A stretch of 64,000 bases of DNA from Candidatus Limnocylindrales bacterium (GCA_035559535.1 DATMBG010000012.1:225683-289682); one strand, 5' to 3'. Counted from the first letter of the stretch, positions 44,483 through 53,480 are shown. The notes: generated by a model from the sequence alone, not told the origin. A program made the numbers and translations.

Positions 44483-46567
44483 ATGAAAGTACTCCTTGTA
44501 GAAGATGATCCCTTGACACGACGGTTGCTGGAGACGGTTATCCGGTCGTGTGGATATGAAGTTACGGCTTGTGCTGATGCTGAAACAGCCTGGGAGATTT
44601 ATCAACAGGAGGCTCATCCCTTGATTGTCCTGGATTGGGTGCTACCAGGAATGGATGGTTTACAGCTCTGTCGTCGAATGCGACTGCTTCCCCAAGGAAA
44701 TTGGAGTGTGATTTTGATCATCACGGTGCGGGATCAGGTGGAAGATCTCCGAGAAGTACTTGAAGCCGGTGCGGACGATTATTTATCTAAACCAGTAGAT
44801 GTCAGGCTTCTAAAGGTGCGACTGGCTATTGCTGAGCGACGAATACGTGATCTCCTGGAACGCAAGCGAGCCGAAGAGGCGATGCGACTGCGAGATCGTG
44901 CAATTGCAGCCGCCAGCAGTGGAATTGCCATTACGGATCCAAACCAACCCGATAATCCCGTGATTTATTGTAATCCGGCTCTTGAAAGGATAACCGGCTA
45001 TACCCAGGCAGAGATCTTGGGGCGTAACCTGCGATTTCTGCAAGGACCCGACACGGACCCGGCGACTATCTCAGAGATTCGAAACGCCCTACGGGAGGAA
45101 CGGGAATGCTGGGTGGTTTTAAAAAATTACCGTAAGGATGGGTCTCCGTTCTGGAATGAATTGACCATTGCGCCTGTACGGGATGAGAAAGGGCGCCTGA
45201 CCCATTTTATTGGGGTACAGACGGATATCACCCAACGTAAGCGGGATGAGGAAACGATTCGTCACCTGGCTTATGACGATGCTCTGACCGGTCTACCGAA
45301 TCGAACGCTCTTTAATGACCGCCTTACCCTGGCTTTAGCTCAAGCCCATCGTAACCAAGGAAGGTTGGCGGTTATGCTCATGGATTTGGATCGATTTAAA
45401 ATTATCAATGACACTTTAGGACATGCGGTAGGTGATCAGTTATTGCGAGGAGTTGCCCGGCGATTGATAAACTCTTTACGCGAGGGAGATACCGTAGCCC
45501 GTCTGGGAGATGACGAATTTGCGTTTCTGTTGCCGGGTATGGACCAGGTAGAGGATGTGGCAAAAACCGCTCAGAAAATCATTGAAATTCTTAAATCTGC
45601 CTTTTATTTCGAAGGTCATGAGCTTCATGTTACGCCCAGCATCGGGATTGCCCTTTATCCTAATGATGGAGAAGATGCTCAGACCTTACTCAAGAACGCA
45701 AATACAGCCTTACATCGGGCCAAAGAACAGGGCCGGAACACTTATCAGCTCTATACCCCTGCCATGAATGCTACCGCCTTGGAACGATTAGCTCTGGAAA
45801 GTCGGTTATACCGGGCATTAGAGCGGGAAGAATTTGTGATTTATTACCAACCTCAGATAAATATCCATACCGGAAAGGTTGTCGGTGTAGAAGCTCTGGT
45901 CCGCTGGCGTCATCCCAAATTAGGTTTGATCCTTCCAGGTAAATTTATCCCGCTGGCAGAAGAGACCGGTTTTATTATACCTCTTGGGGAATGGGTTTTA
46001 CTGACAGCCTGTGCTCAAAATAAAGCCTGGCAAGATGCCGGTCTTCCTCCTTTGCGCATGGCCGTAAATCTTTCGATAAGTCACTTTAAACGAGAAGATT
46101 TAACCAAAATGCTGGCCCAGGTATTAGAAAAGACCGGTCTTCACCCCAGTTATCTGGAGCTGGAATTGACCGAAAGTATTGGCATGGAAAATGTGGAAAG
46201 AGCTATTACGAAGTTGCAGGAATTGAAAGCCTTAGGGGTTAAACTTTCCATCGATGATTTTGGAACCGGCTACTCCTCCCTGAGTTATCTCAAACGCTTT
46301 CCTATTGATACTTTAAAAATTGATCAATCCTTTGTTCAGCATATTCCTACAAATCCCAATGATGCAGCTATTACAACGGCTATTATTGCCATGGCTCATA
46401 GTCTAAACCTGAAGGTCATTGCCGAGGGTGTTGAAACCGAAGAGCAACTGACCTTTTTACGTCCCTATCGCTGTGATGAAATGCAGGGTTTTCTTTTTAG
46501 TAAACCTATGCCGGCTGAAGAGTTTATCCAATTCTTTCGAGAAAAAATGACAGACAACCCCCGGTAA
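44483..46567 (+). CDS. Response regulator REC-PAS(LOV-like)-GGDEF-EAL, c-di-GMP signalling
   Basis: 694 residues. REC domain (~1-118): acidic pair at 8-9, phosphoacceptor Asp51, Lys103. PAS domain (~138-252) with GRNLRFLQGPDTDP near 181-194, the LOV signature in which the photoactive cysteine is Leu183. GGDEF domain (~262-420): the active site reads RLGDDEF at 340-346, one Gly replaced by Asp. EAL domain (~437-690): EALVRW at 470-475 and DDFGTGYSSL at 591-600 are intact. The likely output is a c-di-GMP phosphodiesterase; cyclase activity is doubtful. GGGAGA lies before the ATG. No cognate histidine kinase is adjacent. Confidence 0.9.
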   Translation: MKVLLVEDDPLTRRLLETVIRSCGYEVTACADAETAWEIYQQEAHPLIVLDWVLPGMDGLQLCRRMRLLPQGNWSVILIITVRDQVEDLREVLEAGADDYLSKPVDVRLLKVRLAIAERRIRDLLERKRAEEAMRLRDRAIAAASSGIAITDPNQPDNPVIYCNPALERITGYTQAEILGRNLRFLQGPDTDPATISEIRNALREERECWVVLKNYRKDGSPFWNELTIAPVRDEKGRLTHFIGVQTDITQRKRDEETIRHLAYDDALTGLPNRTLFNDRLTLALAQAHRNQGRLAVMLMDLDRFKIINDTLGHAVGDQLLRGVARRLINSLREGDTVARLGDDEFAFLLPGMDQVEDVAKTAQKIIEILKSAFYFEGHELHVTPSIGIALYPNDGEDAQTLLKNANTALHRAKEQGRNTYQLYTPAMNATALERLALESRLYRALEREEFVIYYQPQINIHTGKVVGVEALVRWRHPKLGLILPGKFIPLAEETGFIIPLGEWVLLTACAQNKAWQDAGLPPLRMAVNLSISHFKREDLTKMLAQVLEKTGLHPSYLELELTESIGMENVERAITKLQELKALGVKLSIDDFGTGYSSLSYLKRFPIDTLKIDQSFVQHIPTNPNDAAITTAIIAMAHSLNLKVIAEGVETEEQLTFLRPYRCDEMQGFLFSKPMPAEEFIQFFREKMTDNPR

Positions 46568-46686
46568 GCAGAAAGCAGTAAGGACAACCGGTCAGTTGCC
46601 TGTACTAACAGGCCACAGGTAATAGACCATCGTATCAATTTCTGAGAGATGAGGATTTAGCGTCAGAAATTTCCATGGCTATAAAG

Positions 46687-46703
46687 GCAGGTTTCAAACC
46701 TGC
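46687..46703. repeat. Short perfect palindrome between convergent genes
   Basis: GCAGGTTT, a single C, and AAACCTGC form an 8-bp perfect stem. It lies in the 208-base gap between the convergent EAL regulator and deacylase genes and could serve as a bidirectional terminator, though no T-run adjoins it. The same palindrome type is a common dispersed intergenic sequence. Confidence 0.5.
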
Positions 46704-46775
46704 TCTTACCCATAGGGATGAACTTTAATATTGAATCGGCAAAGGCAGCTTCTGGACTTTCTACTCCCTTATCTC

Positions 46776-47810
46776 CTATTCCTTTATCCATGACCCAGAG
46801 TTTTTAACATCCCGGGCCATTACGGCCACGCAATCTCCCCTCTCCACCAGACCGGGACCTCGTCTGCAAATCATGAGTCCGTCGCTTTCGGCTCTTACCT
46901 CTTCCGGTTCCCAGTCCACGCGGTCTAAAAAATGAACCTGACCGATGGGTTGACCCTTTTTGACTTCTGTACCCAGCTCATAGAAGGATTCGTAGATCCC
47001 ATCGGCAGGAGACATGACATAGTCTTCCCGGTTGGGTGATTCGACCAGGCGGGTAGGCGGGAGACCCTGGGATTCCCGGGTAGCTATCTCACCGTTTAAC
47101 AAACCGAAATGGATGAGGACATTACGGGTGCCTACTTCGGCAATTTTCAAAGCAGTCGGGGAAACCTGTCCACTTCCGGCCAGCTCGGTCCCGATAACAA
47201 TCTTACCCATTTTTTCTGCTTCCTCATTCAGAAGTCCTTCTCCAGCAACCTCCCGCATGAGAAAACCAATAGGGGCATTAAAGACAAGAAGTGCTTCCAA
47301 CATCTTTTTATACTGATCGGGGTTTTCTACTTTATGCATCAAAGCACAGGGGATAAACTGCATGGAATAACCCCCGGAGTGGAGGTCTAAGATAATATCT
47401 GAGATGGGAAGGAGAAAGTGCGTTACATAATGGGCAATAAGGGAGGTCATGGTACCCTGTCTTTCTCCCGGAAAGGATCTGTTCATATTTTTGCCGTCTA
47501 CAGGCGATAATCGTTTCCCAGCTTTAGCTGCAGGAAAATTCAGAGCCGGAATCAGGATAATCCGACCGTTGACCTCCTCCGGTCTCAAAGATCGGGCCAA
47601 TTTCATGATACAAACTTGCCCTTCAAACTCATCGCCATGGTTACCGGCAACAATAAGTGCGGTGGGTCCTCGACCGTTTTTAATAACAGTTATGGGTATA
47701 AAGAGATTTCCCCATCCTGAGCTATCCCTGGAATGAGGAATTCTTAAATATCCCTGTTGTTTACCTTCCTTGTCGTAATCAATATCTGTGTAAACCTGGG
47801 TCTTTATCAT
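46776..47810 (-). CDS. DoeB-like deacylase of the AstE/AspA (M14-type) family
   Basis: 344 residues from the ATG at 47810. Zinc ligands are visible as His58 and Glu61 (AGNHGDEFEGQ) and a histidine in DLHSGGYSMQF near 147. NRSFPG, TELAGSGQ and the C-terminal beta domain (YVMSPADGIYESFYELGTEVKKGQPIGQVHFLDR) fit N-alpha-acetyl-L-2,4-diaminobutyrate deacetylase DoeB of ectoine degradation, or a related succinylglutamate desuccinylase-like enzyme. The frame remains open through repeat island C up to 47957, giving a 49-codon false N-terminus; an ATG at 47825 is a close alternative. No other ectoine gene is present, so the substrate is open. Confidence 0.8.
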   Translation of the reverse strand: MIKTQVYTDIDYDKEGKQQGYLRIPHSRDSSGWGNLFIPITVIKNGRGPTALIVAGNHGDEFEGQVCIMKLARSLRPEEVNGRIILIPALNFPAAKAGKRLSPVDGKNMNRSFPGERQGTMTSLIAHYVTHFLLPISDIILDLHSGGYSMQFIPCALMHKVENPDQYKKMLEALLVFNAPIGFLMREVAGEGLLNEEAEKMGKIVIGTELAGSGQVSPTALKIAEVGTRNVLIHFGLLNGEIATRESQGLPPTRLVESPNREDYVMSPADGIYESFYELGTEVKKGQPIGQVHFLDRVDWEPEEVRAESDGLMICRRGPGLVERGDCVAVMARDVKNSGSWIKE

Positions 47811-47827
47811 TTGTCCATGGCTCATGG

Positions 47828-47902
47828 TTGTGGGGGTATGGGCATGTGGGAGTGTGGGAGTAAATTCTTCCATACCCCCATACTCCCATACCCCCACACT
47901 TC
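47828..47902. repeat. Word-hairpin island C (RTGGGAGT family) upstream of the DoeB-like gene
   Basis: The left arm 47828-47862 (GTGGGGGTATGGGCATG, GTGGGAGTGTGGGAGT) and right arm 47870-47902 (CCATACCCCCATACTCCC and ACCCCCACAC) are near complements with a short AAATTC-type loop. It has the same word as islands A, B and D. Confidence 0.78.
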
Positions 47903-47966
47903 TATGAACCTCCACGTATGGAAAGTCAATAACGAGAAACAACGAATCACAAACCATAAACCGAAG

Positions 47967-48398
47967 TTAAATATCCAGGATAACCTGGGCCCACCATCCT
48001 TCAGAGGTTTTTTTAACCTGAAATTGATGAAGGGTAACGGCTTTTACATCCACCCGGAGATCATGCTTTTCAGGATTTAACTCTTCCCCATATGCTTCTG
48101 CTCGAAGCTTAAAACCTTTCTGAGTTTTTTCGATATGGATGTTATCGATCCGGAGGAGGAGCCTTTGGGCGTCTTTATAATAAATCAATTCCTGTAAAAA
48201 ATTAAACAACAGCAAGTCCAGATTCTCCTCTTCCAGCTCGATACGTCGCTTTTCTCCATCTGCAATGGTGCTCAAATCGGCTACCATGACATTCATCGTC
48301 GCATCGGCTGCGGCTTTAAAGAGTTCTTCCGGTGTGGATCCCCACGCCTCAAAGGCTATATCGGCAATAGCTATTTCTTCAAGGTACTTATAAGGCAT
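47967..48398 (-). CDS. Archease, RtcB activator
   Basis: 143 residues of the archease family (MTH1598/TM1083-like). IADIAFEAWGSTPEELFKAAADATMNVM is the characteristic first helix; the acidic residues and LLFNFLQELIYYKDAQRLLL and the closing HQFQVKKTSEGWWAQVILDI fit. Archease speeds up guanylylation of the RNA ligase RtcB and makes it a multiple-turnover enzyme. The rtcB gene is 113 bases upstream on the same strand, with a hairpin in the gap, so they form one operon. Confidence 0.93.
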   Translation of the reverse strand: MPYKYLEEIAIADIAFEAWGSTPEELFKAAADATMNVMVADLSTIADGEKRRIELEEENLDLLLFNFLQELIYYKDAQRLLLRIDNIHIEKTQKGFKLRAEAYGEELNPEKHDLRVDVKAVTLHQFQVKKTSEGWWAQVILDI

Positions 48399-48445
48399 TT
48401 TGAATCTTTTGTGAGGGAACTTCCCTTAAAAGAACCTTACCTCTT

Positions 48446-48487
48446 CTTTCCTGTTCTTTCCTGCAACTGCAGGAGAAAGGAGGAAAG
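48446..48487. repeat. Word-hairpin in the rtcB-archease spacer
   Basis: The left side has two copies of CTTTCCTG (48446 and 48456), ending CTTTCCTGCA; the right side has TGCAGG and AAAGGAGGAAAG. The core CCTGCAACTGCAGG is palindromic. Read on the minus strand it lies just after the rtcB stop and before the archease start, where it could set the relative amounts of the two proteins. Confidence 0.6.
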
Positions 48488-48511
48488 ACTTTTTATCTGA
48501 AGGGTATAAAG

Positions 48512-49969
48512 TTAACCTTTTACATTTCCGATGGGGATGAATCGAGCCACGCGTCGACTGATTCCGGCTCGTTCGGTAGCTTCAACCACCTGATCCACAT
48601 TTTTATAAGCTCCTCCGGCTTCTTCGGCCAATCCGGCAAACGAAACACTCCGAACATAGATTCCCCGTTGGGCCATCTCTTCTTGAAGTTTTTTACCCTG
48701 AAATTGCTTTTTAGCTTTCGTACGGCTCATGGTACGCCCGCTTCCATGCGCCGTGCTGAAAAAAGTCTGAATGCCACTTTCCACACCGGCTAACAAATAG
48801 GAGCCGGTTTCCATACTTCCTCCAATAATGACGGGTTGCCCAAACTTTTTATAAATATCTGGAATCCCTTCCATATCAGGACCAAAGGCTCGAGTGGCTC
48901 CCTTTCGGTGAACCAATACGTTTCGCACCTCCCCATTAATTTCATATTTCTCTAATTTAGCCGTGTTGTGAGCTACATCATAGACCATATGCATACCTAA
49001 ATCTTCAGGGCTTCGATGAAGAACGTCTGAAAATACTTCTCGAATTCGATGGAGAATCACCTGACGATTCGCAAAGGAAAGGTTGATGGCACATTTCATG
49101 GCGGCAAAGTAATCCTGCCCTTCCGGGGAATGGAAAGGTGCACAGGCCAGTTCACGATCCAGAATTTTGATCTTATATTTGCTTTCCATGACCTTCAAAA
49201 AGGCCTGAAGGTAATCGGTAGCTACCTGATGCCCGAAGCCCCGGGAACCACAATGAAACATGATGACCACCTGATTGGGGATGGTAATTCCAAAGGCTTT
49301 AGCCAGCTCCGGGTCAAAGATATATTCGGGCTTGGCCACCTGAATTTCCAGGTAGTGGTTTCCGGAACCCAAAGTTCCTACCTGATCTTTCCCCCGCTCG
49401 ATGGCTTTCTTACTGATTTTTGAGGCATCAGCTCCCTGGATGCACCCATTTTCCTCGGTTCTGGTTAAATCTTCTGCCCATCCTAGGTTATTTTTTATAC
49501 ACCACCGGGCTCCGGTCTCTATCACATGGCAAAATTCATCCTGGGAAAGTTTGATAAACCCGGTACACCCCACCCCGGCCGGAACGCGTTTAAATAAGTT
49601 ATCCACTAAAGCCTGGAGATGGGGCTTGACTTCCTCGTAGGTTAGATTGGTAAGGACCAGCCGCATTCCACAATTTACATCAAAACCTATTCCTCCCGGT
49701 GAAATCACGCCGGTCTCTGCATCCATCGCCGCCACCCCCCCAATGGGAAAACCATAACCCCAGTGGGCATCGGGCATACAGTAAGCATAGTTAAGGATAC
49801 CCGGTAGCGTAGCAACGTTGGTAATCTGGTCAAAAACCCCTTCATCCATAGAAGTTAAGAGTTCTTCGGTGGCATAAATCCGGGCAGGAACCCGCATTCC
49901 TTCTTTATAGGAAGGTGGTATTTCCCAGATGGTGTCCGAAATTTTTTTGATAAATTCGGGAATCGCCAT
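48512..49969 (-). CDS. rtcB: RNA-splicing ligase RtcB
   Basis: 485 residues. It joins RNA 2',3'-cyclic phosphate or 3' phosphate ends to 5' hydroxyl ends using GTP and two Mn2+ ions. Visible are ISPGGIGFDVNCGMRLV with the metal Cys and Asp, GTLGSGNHYLEIQ, MFHCGSRGFGHQVATDY with metal His, VHRKGATRAFGP, GSMETGSYLLAG, and the guanylylated-histidine region in HGSGRTMSRTKAKKQF. Complete length. Archease follows. In bacteria RtcB repairs stress-cleaved tRNA or rRNA; a Pnkp-like kinase-phosphatase is also encoded in this window. Confidence 0.97.
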   Translation of the reverse strand: MAIPEFIKKISDTIWEIPPSYKEGMRVPARIYATEELLTSMDEGVFDQITNVATLPGILNYAYCMPDAHWGYGFPIGGVAAMDAETGVISPGGIGFDVNCGMRLVLTNLTYEEVKPHLQALVDNLFKRVPAGVGCTGFIKLSQDEFCHVIETGARWCIKNNLGWAEDLTRTEENGCIQGADASKISKKAIERGKDQVGTLGSGNHYLEIQVAKPEYIFDPELAKAFGITIPNQVVIMFHCGSRGFGHQVATDYLQAFLKVMESKYKIKILDRELACAPFHSPEGQDYFAAMKCAINLSFANRQVILHRIREVFSDVLHRSPEDLGMHMVYDVAHNTAKLEKYEINGEVRNVLVHRKGATRAFGPDMEGIPDIYKKFGQPVIIGGSMETGSYLLAGVESGIQTFFSTAHGSGRTMSRTKAKKQFQGKKLQEEMAQRGIYVRSVSFAGLAEEAGGAYKNVDQVVEATERAGISRRVARFIPIGNVKG

Positions 49970-50111
49970 ACTCTGACATCTCCTTTTTTCAAAATTTTAA
50001 TCTTTTTGCTCTCCTATGCTGAGAGTCCTATATTATTATAATATAACATAATCCCTGATACATAAAAAGATCCTAGACCGTTATCTTAAAAGTTTGGAAA
50101 AGGAGTTTAAA

Positions 50112-50516
50112 ATGAATCGTAGACAATATGGTTTCCTGGTAATCCTGGTAATCCTCTCCAGCTTCGCAGGTGGAGCTATAGCCTCTCAGGAGCGCAGGCA
50201 TGTGGCCAATCCTATCCAGCAGATTCAAAAAATTATTGCTTCGGAAGATTTCCTTCTTTTGGATGAGGCCGGTAAGGTTCATGGTAGATGGGGGACATTA
50301 GAAAACGACCAACCGGGCTTGTTCTTAAAAGACTTCAACGATAAAGTCAGGGTCATAATCATCTTATCAGAAGCCGGAAGTCCGAGTTTAGCTTTTATAG
50401 ATGCAACCGGTAAAACCCGGATGAGGATTTCCCTCTCCGATGAAGGAGACCCTAGCCTGGCTTTGATGGATAAGGATGGGGAAGTCTTCTGGGCCACTCC
50501 AGAAATCCAAAAGTGA
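50112..50516 (+). CDS. Secreted small protein with degenerate beta repeats
   Basis: 134 residues with an N-terminal hydrophobic signal (FLVILVILSSFAGGAIA). The mature part repeats a pattern like FLLLDEAGKVHGRWG, SLAFIDATGKTRMRISL and SLALMDKDGEVFW, that is L-x-L-x-D-x-x-G-K, about 30 residues apart, suggesting a small beta-sheet repeat domain. I do not recognise a named family. The ATG at 50112 has AAAGGAG ten bases upstream; a TTG six codons earlier is less likely. Confidence 0.68.
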   Translation: MNRRQYGFLVILVILSSFAGGAIASQERRHVANPIQQIQKIIASEDFLLLDEAGKVHGRWGTLENDQPGLFLKDFNDKVRVIIILSEAGSPSLAFIDATGKTRMRISLSDEGDPSLALMDKDGEVFWATPEIQK

Positions 50517-50588
50517 TTATTTAGCTTGACAGGTATCTCAGTATCAAGACTCCTTAGATCACCAGGGAGAAACAGGAAAATGAATCTA

Positions 50589-50817
50589 TATCAACTTAAT
50601 GGGTGGAACAGGTTATTACTTTGTTAAGTTAAATTTGTGGAATTCTCTGCCCTCACTCCAGCCTCTCTCCCGCGCTCCTGAGAGGGAAGTCAACGGATTT
50701 CCGGGCCAATTTCCTAACTGCCCTCCTCTCCCGCTTCGGGAGAGGGACCTGGGGTGAGGGCCGCTTAAAAGTTAAGCAAAACTAGGTAAACAAAGTACTC
50801 CACCTATCAAGTTGATA
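50589..50817. mobile_element. MITE-like element with 19-bp terminal inverted repeats
   Basis: TATCAACTTAATGGGTGGA at 50589-50607 and its near complement at 50799-50817 (17 of 19 positions) bound a 229-base block. Inside, ACTTTGT and ACAAAGT repeat the inversion, and CCCTCAC near 50650 pairs with GTGAGGG near 50753. Two smaller hairpins with CTCTCCC and GGGAGAG lie between. It fills the 311-base gap before the glycan cluster, and the right end is 10 bases before the next ATG. No target-site duplication is clear. Confidence 0.5.
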
Positions 50818-50827
50818 CCAACATCCC

Positions 50828-53425
50828 ATGAACGAAGATCATCAGACCTCTCCATCCCCAGAGGGTTGGGTTTATACCGATGACATAGTAAAAAAATACT
50901 GTGTAGGAAAAGGCGTCGAGATAGGTCCGTCGGATAATCCGGTTAAAGGTGTTGATACGGTATTGGTGGATAACAAGACCGATTTTGCAGGTAAACACTA
51001 TCGCGTCGATTATGTTATGGAGGCCGATAACCTGTATCAATTTCAGGATAATCAATTTGATTTTTTGATCGCCTCCCATATGCTGGAACACTTTCCCAAT
51101 CCCATTAAGGCCCTCAAGGAATGGTATCGGGTCGTTCGAGATGGCGGGGTCCTTTTCATTGTTGTCCCCCAAAAAGGCCGTACCTTTGATAAATACCGCG
51201 GTGTTACTCCACTATCTCATTTCATCGAGGATTACGAGAAGAATGTGAGTAATCCCGATCCTACCCATATTGATGAGTGGTGTAATTATTCTGTTCCCGT
51301 TATTGAGGCTGAGCAGAGGGATAAAACCATTCTGGTCGATCCCTTAAATGGATCAGATCCTACTTCAAAGGCCAATTCTTTCTGGGAAAAAATCGAGGGC
51401 TTTCGAACTATTCTGAAACAGCAGGTCAAAGAGGGGACCAAGATCGATATCCATTTTCATACCTGGGAATGGCCAGAGGACATGCTAGCATTGATGGATT
51501 ATCTGGGATGGGAAGTTATTGAAACAATAGGTCATTATGCTATTGGAAGACCTGTGGGTGAAGGAAATGGAATTTTAACGGTTGTACGGGTTCATAAATC
51601 CAAAGTACCGACTGTCAAAACTCGAATACTCTTCTTATCTGTTGAAGAAGGTTTAAATCGCGTACCTGAAGTCGGAACCCGATTTTATGAAATGGCCAGA
51701 AGGCTGAGCAAGTTATTTCCGGTAACCCATGTAACCATCGGGATCTGTTCCCAAGAAGAAAATACCTTCAAAGAATCGGGAAACCTTTATTTAGCCCGAT
51801 GTAATCCAGGAGACGAAAACACCCTCAAAAAGTATGTGGATGCCTGTGAGGTGGTCGTCCTTCAAAGGCAGATTCTAGATTTGTTTCCTTCCACGGGGTT
51901 TTTGGAAAAAATTTCTGTGGTGGATCTGTCCCTTCCTCCCTTCCTGGAAAACCTGGATAAAGCGAAAGACCCGATGGTTAAAATCCAGATCCATCCTGAA
52001 GCCATCTCGCAACTCAACCACCTATTACGGATGGGAGACTATTTCCTGTATGCCCATGAAGCTCAACGGGACTTCTGGCTGGGAATGCTCTACTCCCAAA
52101 ACCGGATTACCTCCAGAGTTTATGAAGAAGATCCATACCTCAAAAATCTTATCGATTTGGTACCCTCCGGGATTCCAGAGGAGAAGCCCGTTCATTCTCG
52201 ACAGGTACTTAAAGGCGTCTATCCGGGTATCAAACTCACCGATAAACTTCTGATCTGGACGGCTGAAGCTTCCGGTACCGGGGGTTCGATAGAAGGATTA
52301 GATCCTATAACCCTCCTAAAAGCTTTTGTGTTAATCCGGAGAGAACGAAGCGATATTAAACTTCTTTTCATGGGTCAGGAAAGGCTGTTTGATGCCATCG
52401 ATATGGCTAAAACCTTTGCTTTATACAATACGATGGTGTTTTTTAGCCCTCGAGTGTCCTCTGAAGAGAAGTCAAATTACCTTCTGGAAGCAGATGTCGG
52501 TGTCAGTATTCACTCGGCCAGTCTGGCGGCCCAATTTTCTTCCAGGAATCAAATACTGGACTATATTTGGGCAGGCCTCCCCATCCTGACCACAAGGGGA
52601 GACTCCTTCAGTTATCGGGTTGATTCGCAGCCCCTGGGACTCAGTGTGGCACCCGGTGATGCAGAAGGGTTGGCTACCGCTATTTTGAAACTGATGGACG
52701 ATGAAGATTTCAGACAGCGCTGTACCCATAATATTCAGGCTATTTCGAAAGAGTTCACCTGGGACAATACCCTAAAGCCCTTGATCAAGTTTTGTAGAAA
52801 TCCGAGAAAATCTAAGAAAGAAAGTATAGGAATGGAGGAGTATGGGAGTAGGGGAGTAAGGGGGTATGAGGGTATAAATACCTACACTTCCCCACTCTCC
52901 CACTCCCACACTTCCCCACTTTCCCGCTTCCCTACTCCTAATATCCTCGGGTTCTTCGCCAACCTGAGAACCTTTCGACGGCGAAAACAGTTAAAATTGA
53001 CAGAATATCCTTCCTGTGGAATATGGGGTAAAAATCAGGTTGGTCAATCTTTTATTGCTTCCTATCCCAATCTTTATCGAATTGATATTAAATTTGCAAC
53101 CTATTTCAGACGAAATACTCGAAACCTGACTTTTTGTCTCAGGAAGGATGGGAAAAAAGGGGAAGAAATTATCTCCCTTTCCCTTAAGGCTTCTGAGATT
53201 CGGGACAACAGATTTTATTCCTTTGTTTTTCCACAGCAACCTGATTCCCAGGGAAAACTCTATTATTTCTACCTGGAATCCCAGGATTCTCCTAAGGAAG
53301 AGGCTATTTCCGTTTGGTGTACAGAGTCCTATTCCCCCATCCAGTTTGGCTGCCAACCCATTGCTGGCTATGAACGGGGATGGAAATCCAGGGGTCATGT
53401 CATCTTCAGAGCTTATTATATTTGA
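50828..53425 (+). CDS. SAM methyltransferase-GT4 glycosyltransferase fusion with C-terminal sandwich domain
   Basis: 865 residues in three parts. Residues ~1-220 are a class I methyltransferase (GKGVEIGPSDNPVKG near 29; later DFLIASHMLEHFPNP and VVRDGGVLFIVVP). Residues ~255-660 are a GT-B, GT4-like glycosyltransferase (GLNRVPEVGTRFYEMARRLSKLFPV; later ADVGVSIHSASLAAQFSSRNQILDYIWAGLPILTTRGDS). Residues 669-703 are translated from repeat island D, and a beta-rich domain at ~735-865 follows that recurs in the next gene product. The probable job is modifying or extending a surface glycan. No signal or membrane segment is seen, so it should act in the cytoplasm. Confidence 0.8.
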   Translation: MNEDHQTSPSPEGWVYTDDIVKKYCVGKGVEIGPSDNPVKGVDTVLVDNKTDFAGKHYRVDYVMEADNLYQFQDNQFDFLIASHMLEHFPNPIKALKEWYRVVRDGGVLFIVVPQKGRTFDKYRGVTPLSHFIEDYEKNVSNPDPTHIDEWCNYSVPVIEAEQRDKTILVDPLNGSDPTSKANSFWEKIEGFRTILKQQVKEGTKIDIHFHTWEWPEDMLALMDYLGWEVIETIGHYAIGRPVGEGNGILTVVRVHKSKVPTVKTRILFLSVEEGLNRVPEVGTRFYEMARRLSKLFPVTHVTIGICSQEENTFKESGNLYLARCNPGDENTLKKYVDACEVVVLQRQILDLFPSTGFLEKISVVDLSLPPFLENLDKAKDPMVKIQIHPEAISQLNHLLRMGDYFLYAHEAQRDFWLGMLYSQNRITSRVYEEDPYLKNLIDLVPSGIPEEKPVHSRQVLKGVYPGIKLTDKLLIWTAEASGTGGSIEGLDPITLLKAFVLIRRERSDIKLLFMGQERLFDAIDMAKTFALYNTMVFFSPRVSSEEKSNYLLEADVGVSIHSASLAAQFSSRNQILDYIWAGLPILTTRGDSFSYRVDSQPLGLSVAPGDAEGLATAILKLMDDEDFRQRCTHNIQAISKEFTWDNTLKPLIKFCRNPRKSKKESIGMEEYGSRGVRGYEGINTYTSPLSHSHTSPLSRFPTPNILGFFANLRTFRRRKQLKLTEYPSCGIWGKNQVGQSFIASYPNLYRIDIKFATYFRRNTRNLTFCLRKDGKKGEEIISLSLKASEIRDNRFYSFVFPQQPDSQGKLYYFYLESQDSPKEEAISVWCTESYSPIQFGCQPIAGYERGWKSRGHVIFRAYYI
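52829..52938. repeat. Word-hairpin island D (RTGGGAGT family) inside a coding region
   Basis: The left arm 52834-52875 (GGAGGAGTATGGGAGTAGGG and related units) and the right arm 52882-52938 (CCCACTCTCCCACTCCC and related units) form an imperfect hairpin. It is in frame within the methyltransferase-glycosyltransferase gene and encodes a low-complexity linker (EEYGSRGVRGYEG, then SPLSHSHTSPLSRFPTPN) between the GT and last domains. No frameshift or stop results. Confidence 0.78.
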
Positions 53426-53480
53426 ATCCTATACAGCCCGTCCTATGCGTAATGACTAGTTAATCGATAGGGAATGACCT

